NCBI GenBank assembly: GCA_027943245.1
Contig: JANDJZ010000129.1
Coordinates: forward strand, 1 to 64,000
From: Acanthamoeba sp. SK_2022b
Lineage: Eukaryota; Discosea; Longamoebia; Acanthamoebidae
DNA: 64,000 nucleotides
Direction of reading: 5' to 3'
Shown: positions 32,304-40,934 of the stretch, piece after piece
Position numbering within the stretch: the stretch's first letter is position 1
How the letters are laid out: every line of letters begins with the position of its first letter
Position numbers and translations under genes: made by a program
The notes under the pieces: model-generated
The model's database searches: none
Told to the model about the DNA's origin: nothing
Seen by the model: the letters and a program-made list of their open reading frames with translations, nothing else

Positions 32304-35300
32304 TTAGGCATAGTGCAGAGTATCGACCAATTGCTGGTGGTTCTGGCCCGTCAGGTAAATGACGGTATCGTTAGCATCCAGCGTGTGGTTATTGTTGTTA
32401 TCAATAATCACGTAGGAGTCCGCCGTGTTGCCGGAGCCGCTGAACACCACCGAGGCCACGCCCACTTTTGCCGTCAGCGAGTTTGGATTGCTCAGGCCCA
32501 GGATGCCGCCCAACAGACCGACGACGCCGGTAGTCAGGCCGCCAACCAGCGACCCCAACAGCGCATCCAGCGTATCCGCCGGACGGGTGCCGTAGTCCGC
32601 CACCGCGGTACCGGTGTTGGACAGGGTCAGACCGGAAGCCGCATCCACGATTTTGTCTTTCGCGGTGCTGAAGTCGGTGATGGTGACCCCCGCCTGCGAA
32701 GTACTGGATTTCAGATCGTAGATATTCGCCCCGGTGCCCCCGGTCAACGTGGTGTTACCCAGTACGTTGAAGCTGTCGGCCGTGGACGTCCCTTCTACCG
32801 TCAGTTGGTAACCGTTCAGACCCAGCGTGTTCAACAGCGGAGTCAGTAGCGCTGTGGTAACGGCGCTCAGTGGCAAGGCATTCAGAAGTTGAACAATGAT
32901 GCCATCCCCGGTCCCGGTTGTATTCGAGTTCAGGTTCAAGCCAGCAGTATTACTGGAAGCGTTGATATCATGAACAAAGCTGAATCCATTGCCGACTGTA
33001 AGATTCAGCGCATGATCTCCGGTCACGTTAATCGTTTGAACCTGAGCATTGGTACCGCCCAATGTCAACACGTTGCTGAACGAGCCCGTACCACCGGAAG
33101 CCACGTTTAACGTACCGAGAGCAGTGCCCAACAAAGCGCTACTGCTACTATTCAAACTGACGGTACCGGCATTCACGTTCGCCGAGCTCACTGCATCAAA
33201 GTTGATGTTAAAGTGGTCGGTGGCGTTTTGGACGAAGGTGAAGTTCAGCGTACTGGCTGAGGTCGCGTCGCCTTTCACTTCCAGCTGTGCGGCGTTACCG
33301 CCGGCAGCGTTGATGACGTTGACGTTAGCCAGGCCGGAGATCACGAACCCTTGCGCCCCCAGGTTGGTCGCCGCTGCGTTCTGGGTGACCGTACCGCCCG
33401 TAGTACCTTCTACCGTAGACGTGCCGTTGGTCAGGCCAAAGTCGAAGGTGTTGGTTGGCGTAGTGACGCTGGTGGTGGTCGGTGAACCAATCAGCGGTGT
33501 CGTAATCAGCGTACCGACGGACTTACCGATATAACCGGTCAGATCAATCTGCTCAAAGTTCGAGAAGTTGTTGGCGTTGCTGGTCACGGTGCTGGTGCGA
33601 ATGCCCAGGGCGTTCTGGTTGGTCACGACGGTTTTGGTGATGAAGTTGGCAGAGATGGAGTCCGTGCCGGTACCGCCGTCAGCCTTGACGGTATTGGCAA
33701 CGGTGTTCGCACCGCCGGAAACCGCGTTACCCGCCCAGTGCAGGCTGTCGTTGCCGGCGCCAAGGTTAAACTGCGCGGTACCGGTCGCGATGTTAGCCGT
33801 CGAAGTCACGACCACGTTGTCTGAACCGGAGCTGGCGTTCAGAATGACGTTGCCGTTGTTGACGGTGACAGCAACCCCAGGATTAACGCCGTTATCAGAC
33901 AGGTTGACCGTTGCTGCGCTGGTGCCGTTGATGGTCAGGTTTGCCAGGTGATCGGCGAACTTCAGGTTGACCAGGCTGGCGGCATTGGCGTTCAGTTGAA
34001 CATTTGTCAGTACTGCGGTTTCGGCGTTGCTGATTTGGTGGGAAGCGCCAGTGTTGACAGTTCCTGTCGCGTTACCCCCAGCAGCCGTTGCCGTCAGAGA
34101 TGCAGCGGTTTTATACAGCAGGCTAGTACCGATGTCATATTCAAAGCCATGCTGCTGAGTTACAGTTGTGGCGTCGGTGGCAGTTGAGTTGCGCAGGTCA
34201 TTAATAATCGCAGTTGTGATCGCGCCTTTGTCAGTTAAACCGCTATACAGTGCAATTTGCGCTGGTGTAGCAGCAACACCGTGAACGCCAGTATATACGT
34301 GCTGAATGAAGTCAGTGCCGGTTAATTGAGCACCTTTTTTCTGAAACTCAACAGAGGTCAACAGTTTTGTGGTCAGAGAAGCAAAAGTGTTACCGTGCTT
34401 ACCCAGATAATTGCTCCAGTCGTCCAAGCCTTGCGCATCAACATCACGTTGAGGTACAGCAAGATAGATGGAAGCAACCTGTTCACGAGCAGCCAAACCC
34501 GCCAGTTGACCGGCAGCATCAGGCTGAGTCTCAGTCAAGAAGAATTGCTGCGCAGCAGTATCACCGGAGCCCACAGTGCCACGCAATCCGGTAATGATAT
34601 TGATCAATACATCACCTTTAGTACCGCCCCCGCTGAGAATTGCACTCAGAGCGGAGAACTCACTGGTACTTGGCGCGCGTTCATAGGCTTCATTAAACAC
34701 CTTATTGATAAAATCTGTGTTTGATAACGAATTGAGCGCTGCTCGATCGGTAACAAATTTATTGGCTACTTGTGAGAAGGATTGCGCGGAGGTATTTATC
34801 TGCGTAGCTAGTGTAATAACCGTGCTGGTGACAGGATCGATGCCAGCCAGATAATAGAGTGCCAATGCATCCGACACACCAGGCCCAGAGCCAGCGGCGC
34901 TAGTGCCCGGGAATAGCACGTTATTGAGTTGCGCATCGAAGTTGCTCTGAGACGCCAGCGTGCCGCTATCAAAACCGCTGTAATTCAGCAAAGAGTTAAT
35001 GGCGCTAGATATGGCATCGTTCAAGGTGCTCCCAGCAAGAATCGCCTGCAGTTGCGCTGTTGTCGGGGAGTTGCCATAGGCTGCTGTGTAGATACTCTGT
35101 AAGATTTCAACGTCTGTTTTGGATGCATAGAGTGCCTGTCCAGCACTGGAGGATAACAGACTGGAGATGTATGCCTGGGCGGTAGTTTGCCCTTTCTCTA
35201 TTTGATTACCAACAGTGTCAAACACGGTTGGTGATGCATTTTGTCCAAGCACAGCTAAAAGAAGCGCTGCCGCCTCTTTCTGGTACACTAGAGAAGCCAT
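32304..35300 (-). CDS. slaA: Surface layer protein SlaA
   Basis: A secreted S-layer protein of 998 residues, close to the ~1000 known for S. marcescens SlaA. It has no N-terminal Sec signal. Residues ~1-350 contain repeated DUF4214-like helical modules (EILQSIYTAAYGNSPTTAQL, FINKVFNEAYERAPSTSEFSAL, FIQHVYTGVHGVAATPAQIALY). The rest is Thr/Ser/Asn/Gly-rich beta structure with scattered RTX-like Gly-Asp turns (LGAGNDSLHW, GGTGTDSIS), but no long nonapeptide array. The C-terminus, including IIDNNNNHTLDANDTVIYL, would carry the uncleaved type I signal. No cysteine is seen. ATG 35300 follows AAGGATACG. LipBCD lies just downstream. Confidence 0.96.
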   Translation of the reverse strand: MASLVYQKEAAALLLAVLGQNASPTVFDTVGNQIEKGQTTAQAYISSLLSSSAGQALYASKTDVEILQSIYTAAYGNSPTTAQLQAILAGSTLNDAISSAINSLLNYSGFDSGTLASQSNFDAQLNNVLFPGTSAAGSGPGVSDALALYYLAGIDPVTSTVITLATQINTSAQSFSQVANKFVTDRAALNSLSNTDFINKVFNEAYERAPSTSEFSALSAILSGGGTKGDVLINIITGLRGTVGSGDTAAQQFFLTETQPDAAGQLAGLAAREQVASIYLAVPQRDVDAQGLDDWSNYLGKHGNTFASLTTKLLTSVEFQKKGAQLTGTDFIQHVYTGVHGVAATPAQIALYSGLTDKGAITTAIINDLRNSTATDATTVTQQHGFEYDIGTSLLYKTAASLTATAAGGNATGTVNTGASHQISNAETAVLTNVQLNANAASLVNLKFADHLANLTINGTSAATVNLSDNGVNPGVAVTVNNGNVILNASSGSDNVVVTSTANIATGTAQFNLGAGNDSLHWAGNAVSGGANTVANTVKADGGTGTDSISANFITKTVVTNQNALGIRTSTVTSNANNFSNFEQIDLTGYIGKSVGTLITTPLIGSPTTTSVTTPTNTFDFGLTNGTSTVEGTTGGTVTQNAAATNLGAQGFVISGLANVNVINAAGGNAAQLEVKGDATSASTLNFTFVQNATDHFNINFDAVSSANVNAGTVSLNSSSSALLGTALGTLNVASGGTGSFSNVLTLGGTNAQVQTINVTGDHALNLTVGNGFSFVHDINASSNTAGLNLNSNTTGTGDGIIVQLLNALPLSAVTTALLTPLLNTLGLNGYQLTVEGTSTADSFNVLGNTTLTGGTGANIYDLKSSTSQAGVTITDFSTAKDKIVDAASGLTLSNTGTAVADYGTRPADTLDALLGSLVGGLTTGVVGLLGGILGLSNPNSLTAKVGVASVVFSGSGNTADSYVIIDNNNNHTLDANDTVIYLTGQNHQQLVDTLHYA

Positions 35301-35730
35301 AATCGTATCCTTAAAAATAAAATGGTTTTAGCTAGGCAAAATCAAATCTGATTTTAAAACCTGGCGTTAGCGATAAAAACGTTACCGCACAATTGAATAC
35401 CTCGCGAAAAAACCCCCTTTCTTCGCATATAAAGAAAAGTTCAAAAAATGCAAGCTGTCAAGGTGGTAGGATTTTTATTATAAAAAAAATAAAACACAAC
35501 AAAATCAAAAACATAAAAAGATGATCGTTCTATAAATAAGTCGCGCTAATATTTAATTTCGAACAATAAAAAAGTCATCGACAATAACCATCTAAAAATT
35601 AGAGATAAAAGAGTTAAAATCAGTAGGATTTTCTAGTATTAGAAGATATCCACATTCTTTCGAAAAAACTATCACATTGAAAAATAATAATTTAAATAAG
35701 AAACTGAAGAAAGTCACTATTCTTCAACAG

Positions 35731-35853
35731 ACAAGGGACAAGGGACAAGGGACAAGGGACAAGGGACAAGGGACAAGGGACAAGGGACAAGGGACAAGGG
35801 ACAAGGGACAAGGGACAAGGGACAAGGGACAAGGGACAAGGGACAAGGGACAA
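35731..35853. repeat. 7-bp tandem repeat, 17 copies plus a partial
   Basis: The unit ACAAGGG repeats exactly 17 times from 35731 to 35849, then ACAA. No variant unit is present. Three units equal 21 bp, so all frames stay open (TRDKGQG type peptide on the plus strand). It lies about 430 bp upstream of the slaA start and just downstream of the wbaP terminator. Confidence 0.99.
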
Positions 35854-35964
35854 AACAGAATAAATAAATTTATGGCAGAGGGGAAGGAATGGGTTAGGAA
35901 AAGAATGAAAATGGGTTGGGAGGAAAATGAAACAGGAGAGGATTATAAGGTTGTTGGAGAAAAA

Positions 35965-35999
35965 TTGATTGAGAAAGGCGCAACATGAAACGTTGCGCC
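35965..35999 (-). terminator. Terminator of the wbaP/exopolysaccharide unit
   Basis: GGCGCAAC (35977-35984) and GTTGCGCC (35992-35999) form an 8-bp GC-rich stem with a 7-nt loop. The minus strand continues TTTCTC. It sits 116 bp after the wbaP stop and isolates the polysaccharide genes from slaA. Confidence 0.75.
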
Positions 36000-36115
36000 A
36001 TTAAAATGCAGCAAAGCAGACTCAGTAATCAAAAAATAAACAGTTTAAAATCAAACAAATAGGTGAAGTTCTCATTTAAAACCATTCGGCATCGTACAGA
36101 GGCACAAGATTAAAA

Positions 36116-37561
36116 CTAATATGCACCATCACGCTTCAAAACCACACCTATCGTCTTGAATAGAATCGCTATGTCATTCCATAATGCCCAATTTTTTACG
36201 TACCAGGCATCAAAATAAACCCGCGTATCGTAATCAATATCATTGCGACCACTAACCTGCCAAAGACCTGTCATGCCCGGTTTTGCCATATAGTAATAAT
36301 CAACATCACCAGCATAACGTTCAAGTTCTGCCTCAATAATAGGACGAGGACCAACTAAACTCATCTCACCTCTAAAAACATTCCACAATTGAGGTAACTC
36401 ATCAAGGCTGGTTTTTCGGATAAAATGACCAATTTTAGTGATTCTAGGATCGTTCTTTAATTTAAAATCCTTATCCCATTCGGCCTTTGCAGCAGGATCT
36501 GTTCGTAATAAATCATCTAACACTTCTTGTGAGTTCATTACCATGGAACGAAACTTAAGACACTTAAATCTTATCCCATTATGGCCAACACGCTCATGAC
36601 CATAAATAGCCTTGCCGCCATCACGTGAAACTTTGTATGCCAAAAATAGTAATACAGGTGACAATACCAACATGATAGAAGCTGAGCCAACAATATCAAA
36701 AATACGCTTAATCAGCCGTGACGAACGCTTGGCCAAATTATTACCCACTCGTAATATCATGACCTCATGGCTAAATATGAACGACATATCAGTGCCATAC
36801 AAAGGAACACCGCGCAGTGTCGGTATAACTGAAACAGAACGGCAGTTATGTTTCGCAAGATTCTTTAACCACCAGTCACGTAATGCATGTTCTTCGAATT
36901 CTAGCGCGACAATAAACTGTGTACTCTCAACATCGGCGATCTTCCACAGCGCCTCCTCAGAATCAAGCACAGGGATATCGGTGATAACTTCCTCACAAGG
37001 TGAACTTGTGCAAACAAAGGCAATCACATTAAAACCAAGTACTTCCTCACTCTGTAAAGCCGCGTAGGCTTCTTTTGCATTTTTTCCGGAACCGATAACA
37101 ATAGTATCTTTTTTCCACAGATGAAGCTTATTCAATATTCGCTTTGTAATCGCTCGCCCCAATGGAATGAGTATCAAAATGAGAACCCACGTAACCAACC
37201 AAACCCAGCGAGAAAAGTTCCACTTTGAGAAAGCAACCAGCGACAGGTCTAAAACAGCAAAAATCAATAATGTTCTAACAACCTCTTTCAACTCAAACCA
37301 AAAAGGCTTTCTATACGTATAATGCCTCAACCTTGACAGAAACCAAGTAATACAAACAACAGATAGAATTAAATGAGCAAAAATTCTTGCGGTGTAAGTT
37401 CCATCCTCGGGTAGAACAAGACTATTGCCAGTAGAGTGAAAAACAATAAAGTAGGCAAGAAAAAGAGAGGTGTTAAAAAATAAAAAATCTGACACAATCA
37501 GGGAAACCTTAGGTACAATTGTTTTTAGCACATTTTTATTTTTTAACATTGCGCTTTCCAT
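36116..37561 (-). CDS. wbaP: Undecaprenyl-phosphate galactose phosphotransferase
   Basis: Initiates repeat-unit synthesis by moving Gal-1-phosphate from UDP-Gal to undecaprenyl phosphate. The 481 residues match Salmonella WbaP nearly end to end. Four N-terminal membrane segments (to about residue 140) lead to a soluble domain (TIVIGSGKNAKEAYAAL), a re-entrant helix (IKRIFDIVGSASIMLVLSPVLLFLAY) and the catalytic C-terminus. That end carries KFRSM, KTSLDELPQLWNVFRGEMSLVGPRP and the DYDTRVYFDAWYVKNW tail. The ATG at 37561 is taken; one at 37549 has the better ribosome site. Last gene of the exopolysaccharide block. Gal is the expected first sugar, but Glc cannot be excluded. Confidence 0.95.
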   Translation of the reverse strand: MESAMLKNKNVLKTIVPKVSLIVSDFLFFNTSLFLAYFIVFHSTGNSLVLPEDGTYTARIFAHLILSVVCITWFLSRLRHYTYRKPFWFELKEVVRTLLIFAVLDLSLVAFSKWNFSRWVWLVTWVLILILIPLGRAITKRILNKLHLWKKDTIVIGSGKNAKEAYAALQSEEVLGFNVIAFVCTSSPCEEVITDIPVLDSEEALWKIADVESTQFIVALEFEEHALRDWWLKNLAKHNCRSVSVIPTLRGVPLYGTDMSFIFSHEVMILRVGNNLAKRSSRLIKRIFDIVGSASIMLVLSPVLLFLAYKVSRDGGKAIYGHERVGHNGIRFKCLKFRSMVMNSQEVLDDLLRTDPAAKAEWDKDFKLKNDPRITKIGHFIRKTSLDELPQLWNVFRGEMSLVGPRPIIEAELERYAGDVDYYYMAKPGMTGLWQVSGRNDIDYDTRVYFDAWYVKNWALWNDIAILFKTIGVVLKRDGAY

Positions 37562-37703
37562 CCATAATAATAATACACATATTTACTCCCCATAAATGGT
37601 TTATAAAAATACCAATTAAATCCTATACCAAGACTAGCAACATAAAGGGTAAGTCACTTAAATTAAAAGAGAAGTCAGTAATGCGACCATTCCCTTTACG
37701 ATA

Positions 37704-38861
37704 TCAGTATGTGATCTTCTTTAACTCTTGAAAATTTATCCATTTATCTTTTAAGTAAGCGCTAAATTCTTCACGGAACCGATGAGCAGAAAAACGCAAT
37801 GCATTACTACGACAGTTTTCAGGTAACAAATCATCTTGAATAGACTCAAATTTTTCAACAGCAGACATAATATGTTCAGGCGTTTGTTCATGAAAAAAAA
37901 CGCCCGTTGCATTCTGCGAACCATAAGGTCTTACTGTTTCTAACGCACCACCACGTCCATAGGCAATGATAGGAGTACCGCAAGCCTGCGCCTCCACAAC
38001 CACGATCCCAAAGTCTTCTTCAGCGGCAAAAACAAATGCCTTAGCTCTTCCCATCAAGTCTTGCAATACATCATCGGGTTGATATCCAAGTACACTTACA
38101 TTTTCTGATGTGTGGCGAATAACTTTCTTCATCTCAGGACCGTCACCAATAACAATAAGCTTTTTATCCGGCATTCTTCTAAAAGCTTCAACAATGAGGT
38201 CAACCCTCTTATAAGGAACTAATCTAGATGCCGTAATATAGAAATTTTCCTTATGGGTATTCAAAGCAAAGCGTTCGACATGCACCGGAGGGTAAATAAC
38301 GTCAGCATCGCGACCATAGACCTTCTTTATCCGACGTGCAATGAAATGGGAATTCGCCACCATGTGGTCTACACCATGGGCAGTTCGGTAGTCCCAAATG
38401 CGTATTTTATGCAAAAGCCATTTTACAATCAGTCCTTTCAAACCTTTGCTGAGACCAGTTTCTTTTAGATATTGATGCTGAAGATCCCACGCATAACGCA
38501 TAGGGGAATGCACATAACTTATATGTAATTGATCGGGTCCAGTAAGAACACCTTTAGAAACTGCGTGACAACTAGAGATAATCACATTATGAAAGCTAAC
38601 GTCAATTTGCTCAACAGCAAAAGGCATCAAAGGCAGAAAAATTTGATAGTTTTTCTTAACAAAAGGGAGCTTTTGGATAAATGTCGTTTTAGCCTTCTTT
38701 CCAGAGTAGTCATTACGTTCCTCCTCAGAGATAAAATCTATCAACGAAAACAACTCGGAAGATGGGTATATATTGATCAATTCTTTGACGACGCTCTCAG
38801 AGCCGGCTGATGTAACAAGCCAATCGGCGACTATTCCAACACTAAAATCACTACCCAACAT
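37704..38861 (-). CDS. Glycosyltransferase family 4 (WbaZ-like)
   Basis: A 385-residue GT-B retaining transferase. ATG 38861 has TTGAGG six bases upstream; the longer TTG start is less likely. It shows the N-terminal DWLVTSAGSESVVKEL acceptor-side loop, HISYVHSPMRYAWDL, ITASRLVPYKRVDLIVEAF and, in the donor site, AAEEDFGIVVVEAQACGTPIIAYGRGGALETV with the E-x7-E motif. The wording is close to WbaZ/MtfB mannosyl- and galactosyltransferases next to WbaP in other loci. It probably adds an early sugar to the WbaP product. The exact donor is not determinable. Confidence 0.88.
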   Translation of the reverse strand: MLGSDFSVGIVADWLVTSAGSESVVKELINIYPSSELFSLIDFISEEERNDYSGKKAKTTFIQKLPFVKKNYQIFLPLMPFAVEQIDVSFHNVIISSCHAVSKGVLTGPDQLHISYVHSPMRYAWDLQHQYLKETGLSKGLKGLIVKWLLHKIRIWDYRTAHGVDHMVANSHFIARRIKKVYGRDADVIYPPVHVERFALNTHKENFYITASRLVPYKRVDLIVEAFRRMPDKKLIVIGDGPEMKKVIRHTSENVSVLGYQPDDVLQDLMGRAKAFVFAAEEDFGIVVVEAQACGTPIIAYGRGGALETVRPYGSQNATGVFFHEQTPEHIMSAVEKFESIQDDLLPENCRSNALRFSAHRFREEFSAYLKDKWINFQELKKITY

Positions 38862-38929
38862 TATATGCCTCAAGATATTTCTCTTCTAAATTTACTCGCA
38901 GACAAGTCTGTAGCAAAGCAGTAGGCTTA

Positions 38930-39979
38930 TCAAACTGATACGCTGTCGATAACACAGCTTAGTTGTCTTGCAGAGAGTAGCCAAGAAAATCGTTCAATAT
39001 TTTCAGTGCCTGCTGCGATAAGAGACTCTCTGAGTTTTGGGTCAAGAACCAGCTTCTCCATAGCTTCAGTTAATGCATCATCGTTTAATGGATCGACAAG
39101 AATTGCACTTTCGCCAAGAACTTCAGGCATCGCAGTGGCATTAGATGCAATCACGGGACAACCACAGGCTTGAGCTTCTAGCGGTGGCAAACCAAAGCCT
39201 TCATATAGGGATGGGAAAAGAAAGCAGAACGCATTGCGATACAGATCCACAAGCTCCTCGTCAGAAACTCGCCCGACGAAACTGACTTTATTACCGAGGT
39301 TTTTATCAAATTCTAAGGGCTGATAGTTAGGATGCGTGCTCCCAGCAACAATCATATGCATTTCATACTTTTCAGGTAATTTATTGAATGCAGCGAGTAA
39401 CCCATGAAAATTTTTGTGGTAATGATGCGAGGATACGGCAAGAAAATACCCCCTCCTAAGCCCAGTCTTATGAGCTCCAGTGAACTTTTCACTTACAGCA
39501 TTATGAATAATATGTATCTTCTCTCTAGAAAATCCATACTGTGAACATATTTCATCTCTCGAAAAATCACTAACAGTTAATAACTTCTTACATGTTTTCA
39601 ATAGAAGTGGTATAAAAAACTTATAGCAGTACCGGAAACCCCATGAGTATGTTTTAGGATATCGCAGATAAGATATATCATGTAATGTGATTACTTTGTT
39701 CAGATATAGTAATGGAGCGGTATTTCCTAGATTAACAAGCAATGGGCATCCATTTTTTCGCAAAAAAAAAGGAAGATCCCACTGTTCCCAGAGGTGCCCC
39801 GAACGACTACCTACTACTTTAACATTTAGACGTGATGCGATATCCACTTGTTTAATATCTCGTGGCGATAAGAATATAACATCATCTCTTAGCCCCGCCA
39901 GTTGTAGACAAAGCTCTGCTGCGAAACGCTGAACTCCCGTCATATCTTGAGTTAAAAACCGGGCGTTGATGTATATCAT
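38930..39979 (-). CDS. Glycosyltransferase family 4
   Basis: A 349-residue GT-B enzyme starting MIYINARFLTQDMTGVQRFA, the opening shared by mannosyl- and rhamnosyltransferases of the WbpY/MtfA type. The acceptor region has TLHDISYLRYP, and the donor domain has FLAVSSHHYHKNFHGLLAAF and FPSLYEGFGLPPLEAQACGCPVIASNATAMPEVLG with the E-x7-E pair. Cytoplasmic face of the inner membrane. It lies between the TupA-like gene and the WbaZ-like gene, 46 bp downstream of the former. GC content is low, as in the whole block. Confidence 0.9.
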   Translation of the reverse strand: MIYINARFLTQDMTGVQRFAAELCLQLAGLRDDVIFLSPRDIKQVDIASRLNVKVVGSRSGHLWEQWDLPFFLRKNGCPLLVNLGNTAPLLYLNKVITLHDISYLRYPKTYSWGFRYCYKFFIPLLLKTCKKLLTVSDFSRDEICSQYGFSREKIHIIHNAVSEKFTGAHKTGLRRGYFLAVSSHHYHKNFHGLLAAFNKLPEKYEMHMIVAGSTHPNYQPLEFDKNLGNKVSFVGRVSDEELVDLYRNAFCFLFPSLYEGFGLPPLEAQACGCPVIASNATAMPEVLGESAILVDPLNDDALTEAMEKLVLDPKLRESLIAAGTENIERFSWLLSARQLSCVIDSVSV

Positions 39980-40025
39980 ACACTTTCTCGATATCAGTAG
40001 TTATATGCTGGCTCAATGTCAGTAT

Positions 40026-40934
40026 CTATACCCAAAACTCTCCCATCAATCTATCTAGGTGAGGGCCATATCCAATGCCAAATCCTGCAGCAGGCGTAAA
40101 CGTAAGCTCACTAAAATAAATGCAGCCATCATGAATATACCAGTCAACACGTACATAATCGAAATCAGCGGCCAGCAAACAACTCAATCTCAATGCCTCT
40201 GATGCCAACTTTTTGTCAATAGCGTATAAAGACTTCTCTTCACCATTTTCTTTACTGTTTATTCCAGTTTCAAATGGCTTATCAAATCCATTTACATAAA
40301 AAGTACGCGACAAGTTGCCAGTAAATCTTTCATTTATGACTTGAAGAACATAATTAACCTTACCTGCCAAACCACGGAATATATGGAATTTATAATCAGT
40401 TGGAGCAATAACACCATCGCCTAACAACTTTTCCATCAATATCTTCTTAGGAATATTTCTGTACTGAATTTCTCTTTGAATATGTGAAAAGTCTATTCTC
40501 ATCCATTCGTTACATAGTTTAACTATATCCTCTATTTCAGAATTATAATTTGAAGTTTTTACAATTCTGTACATCCCGGCCCCATGGTTAGGTTTCAAAA
40601 TTACGTCACAGTGGGGAACATAATCAAATAACTGCTCTGGAGAGTCGGTACAAAACATTAAAGGGACGAAGTATTGGTCTCCGATTTTGTCACGCACATA
40701 ATCACGCACTAAATATTTGTCTGATAGAAAAACAAAATTGTCACCGCCCATTTTATTTTGCTTTCTAAACAATATCTTTTCGTTGAAGGTTCTTGCATTT
40801 TTCAAATTAGGGAAATAGCCCAGCTTCAATAAAAAAACGAACCTATCCTGAAGCGACCAGGGTAAGAACTTAGAAAATAATTTGATATATACACGCCCCT
40901 TCCTCCTCCATTTCCTTATCCATTCAGTTAGCAT
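40026..40934 (-). CDS. TupA-like ATP-grasp protein
   Basis: A 302-residue protein of the ATPgrasp_TupA group, found in polysaccharide loci and named after a Bacillus teichuronopeptide gene. Visible parts are FPNLKNARTFNEKILFRKQ near residue 50, LSDKYLVRDYV, the nucleotide-binding DVILKPNHGAGMYRI, and the metal-site end FDYVRVDWYIHDGCIYFSELTFTPAAGFG. ATG 40934 overlaps the polymerase gene by 11 bp; a GTG reading from 40967 is less likely. By family it may ligate an amino acid or other carboxylate to a sugar of the repeat unit. That is inference; no member of this context is characterised to my knowledge. Confidence 0.8.
   Translation of the reverse strand: MLTEWIRKWRRKGRVYIKLFSKFLPWSLQDRFVFLLKLGYFPNLKNARTFNEKILFRKQNKMGGDNFVFLSDKYLVRDYVRDKIGDQYFVPLMFCTDSPEQLFDYVPHCDVILKPNHGAGMYRIVKTSNYNSEIEDIVKLCNEWMRIDFSHIQREIQYRNIPKKILMEKLLGDGVIAPTDYKFHIFRGLAGKVNYVLQVINERFTGNLSRTFYVNGFDKPFETGINSKENGEEKSLYAIDKKLASEALRLSCLLAADFDYVRVDWYIHDGCIYFSELTFTPAAGFGIGYGPHLDRLMGEFWV

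Larger units (their letters stand above)
35301..36115. other. Long AT-rich region between slaA and wbaP
   Basis: About 815 bp without a credible gene. It holds the presumed slaA promoter and long leader (35301-35700), the 7-bp satellite (35731-35853) and the EPS terminator (about 35965-35999). The open frame across the satellite at 35677-35988 is a product of repeat periodicity and has no likeness to a known protein. Confidence 0.6.

Noticed and set aside
35731..35853. CRISPR array
   Set aside because: The period is 7 bp with no spacers and no cas genes nearby.
35677..35988. 103-codon frame across the 7-bp satellite
   Set aside because: It stays open only because three 7-bp units make 21 bp. 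The product is a TRDKGQG-type repeat with no homology signal, and no good ribosome site precedes it.
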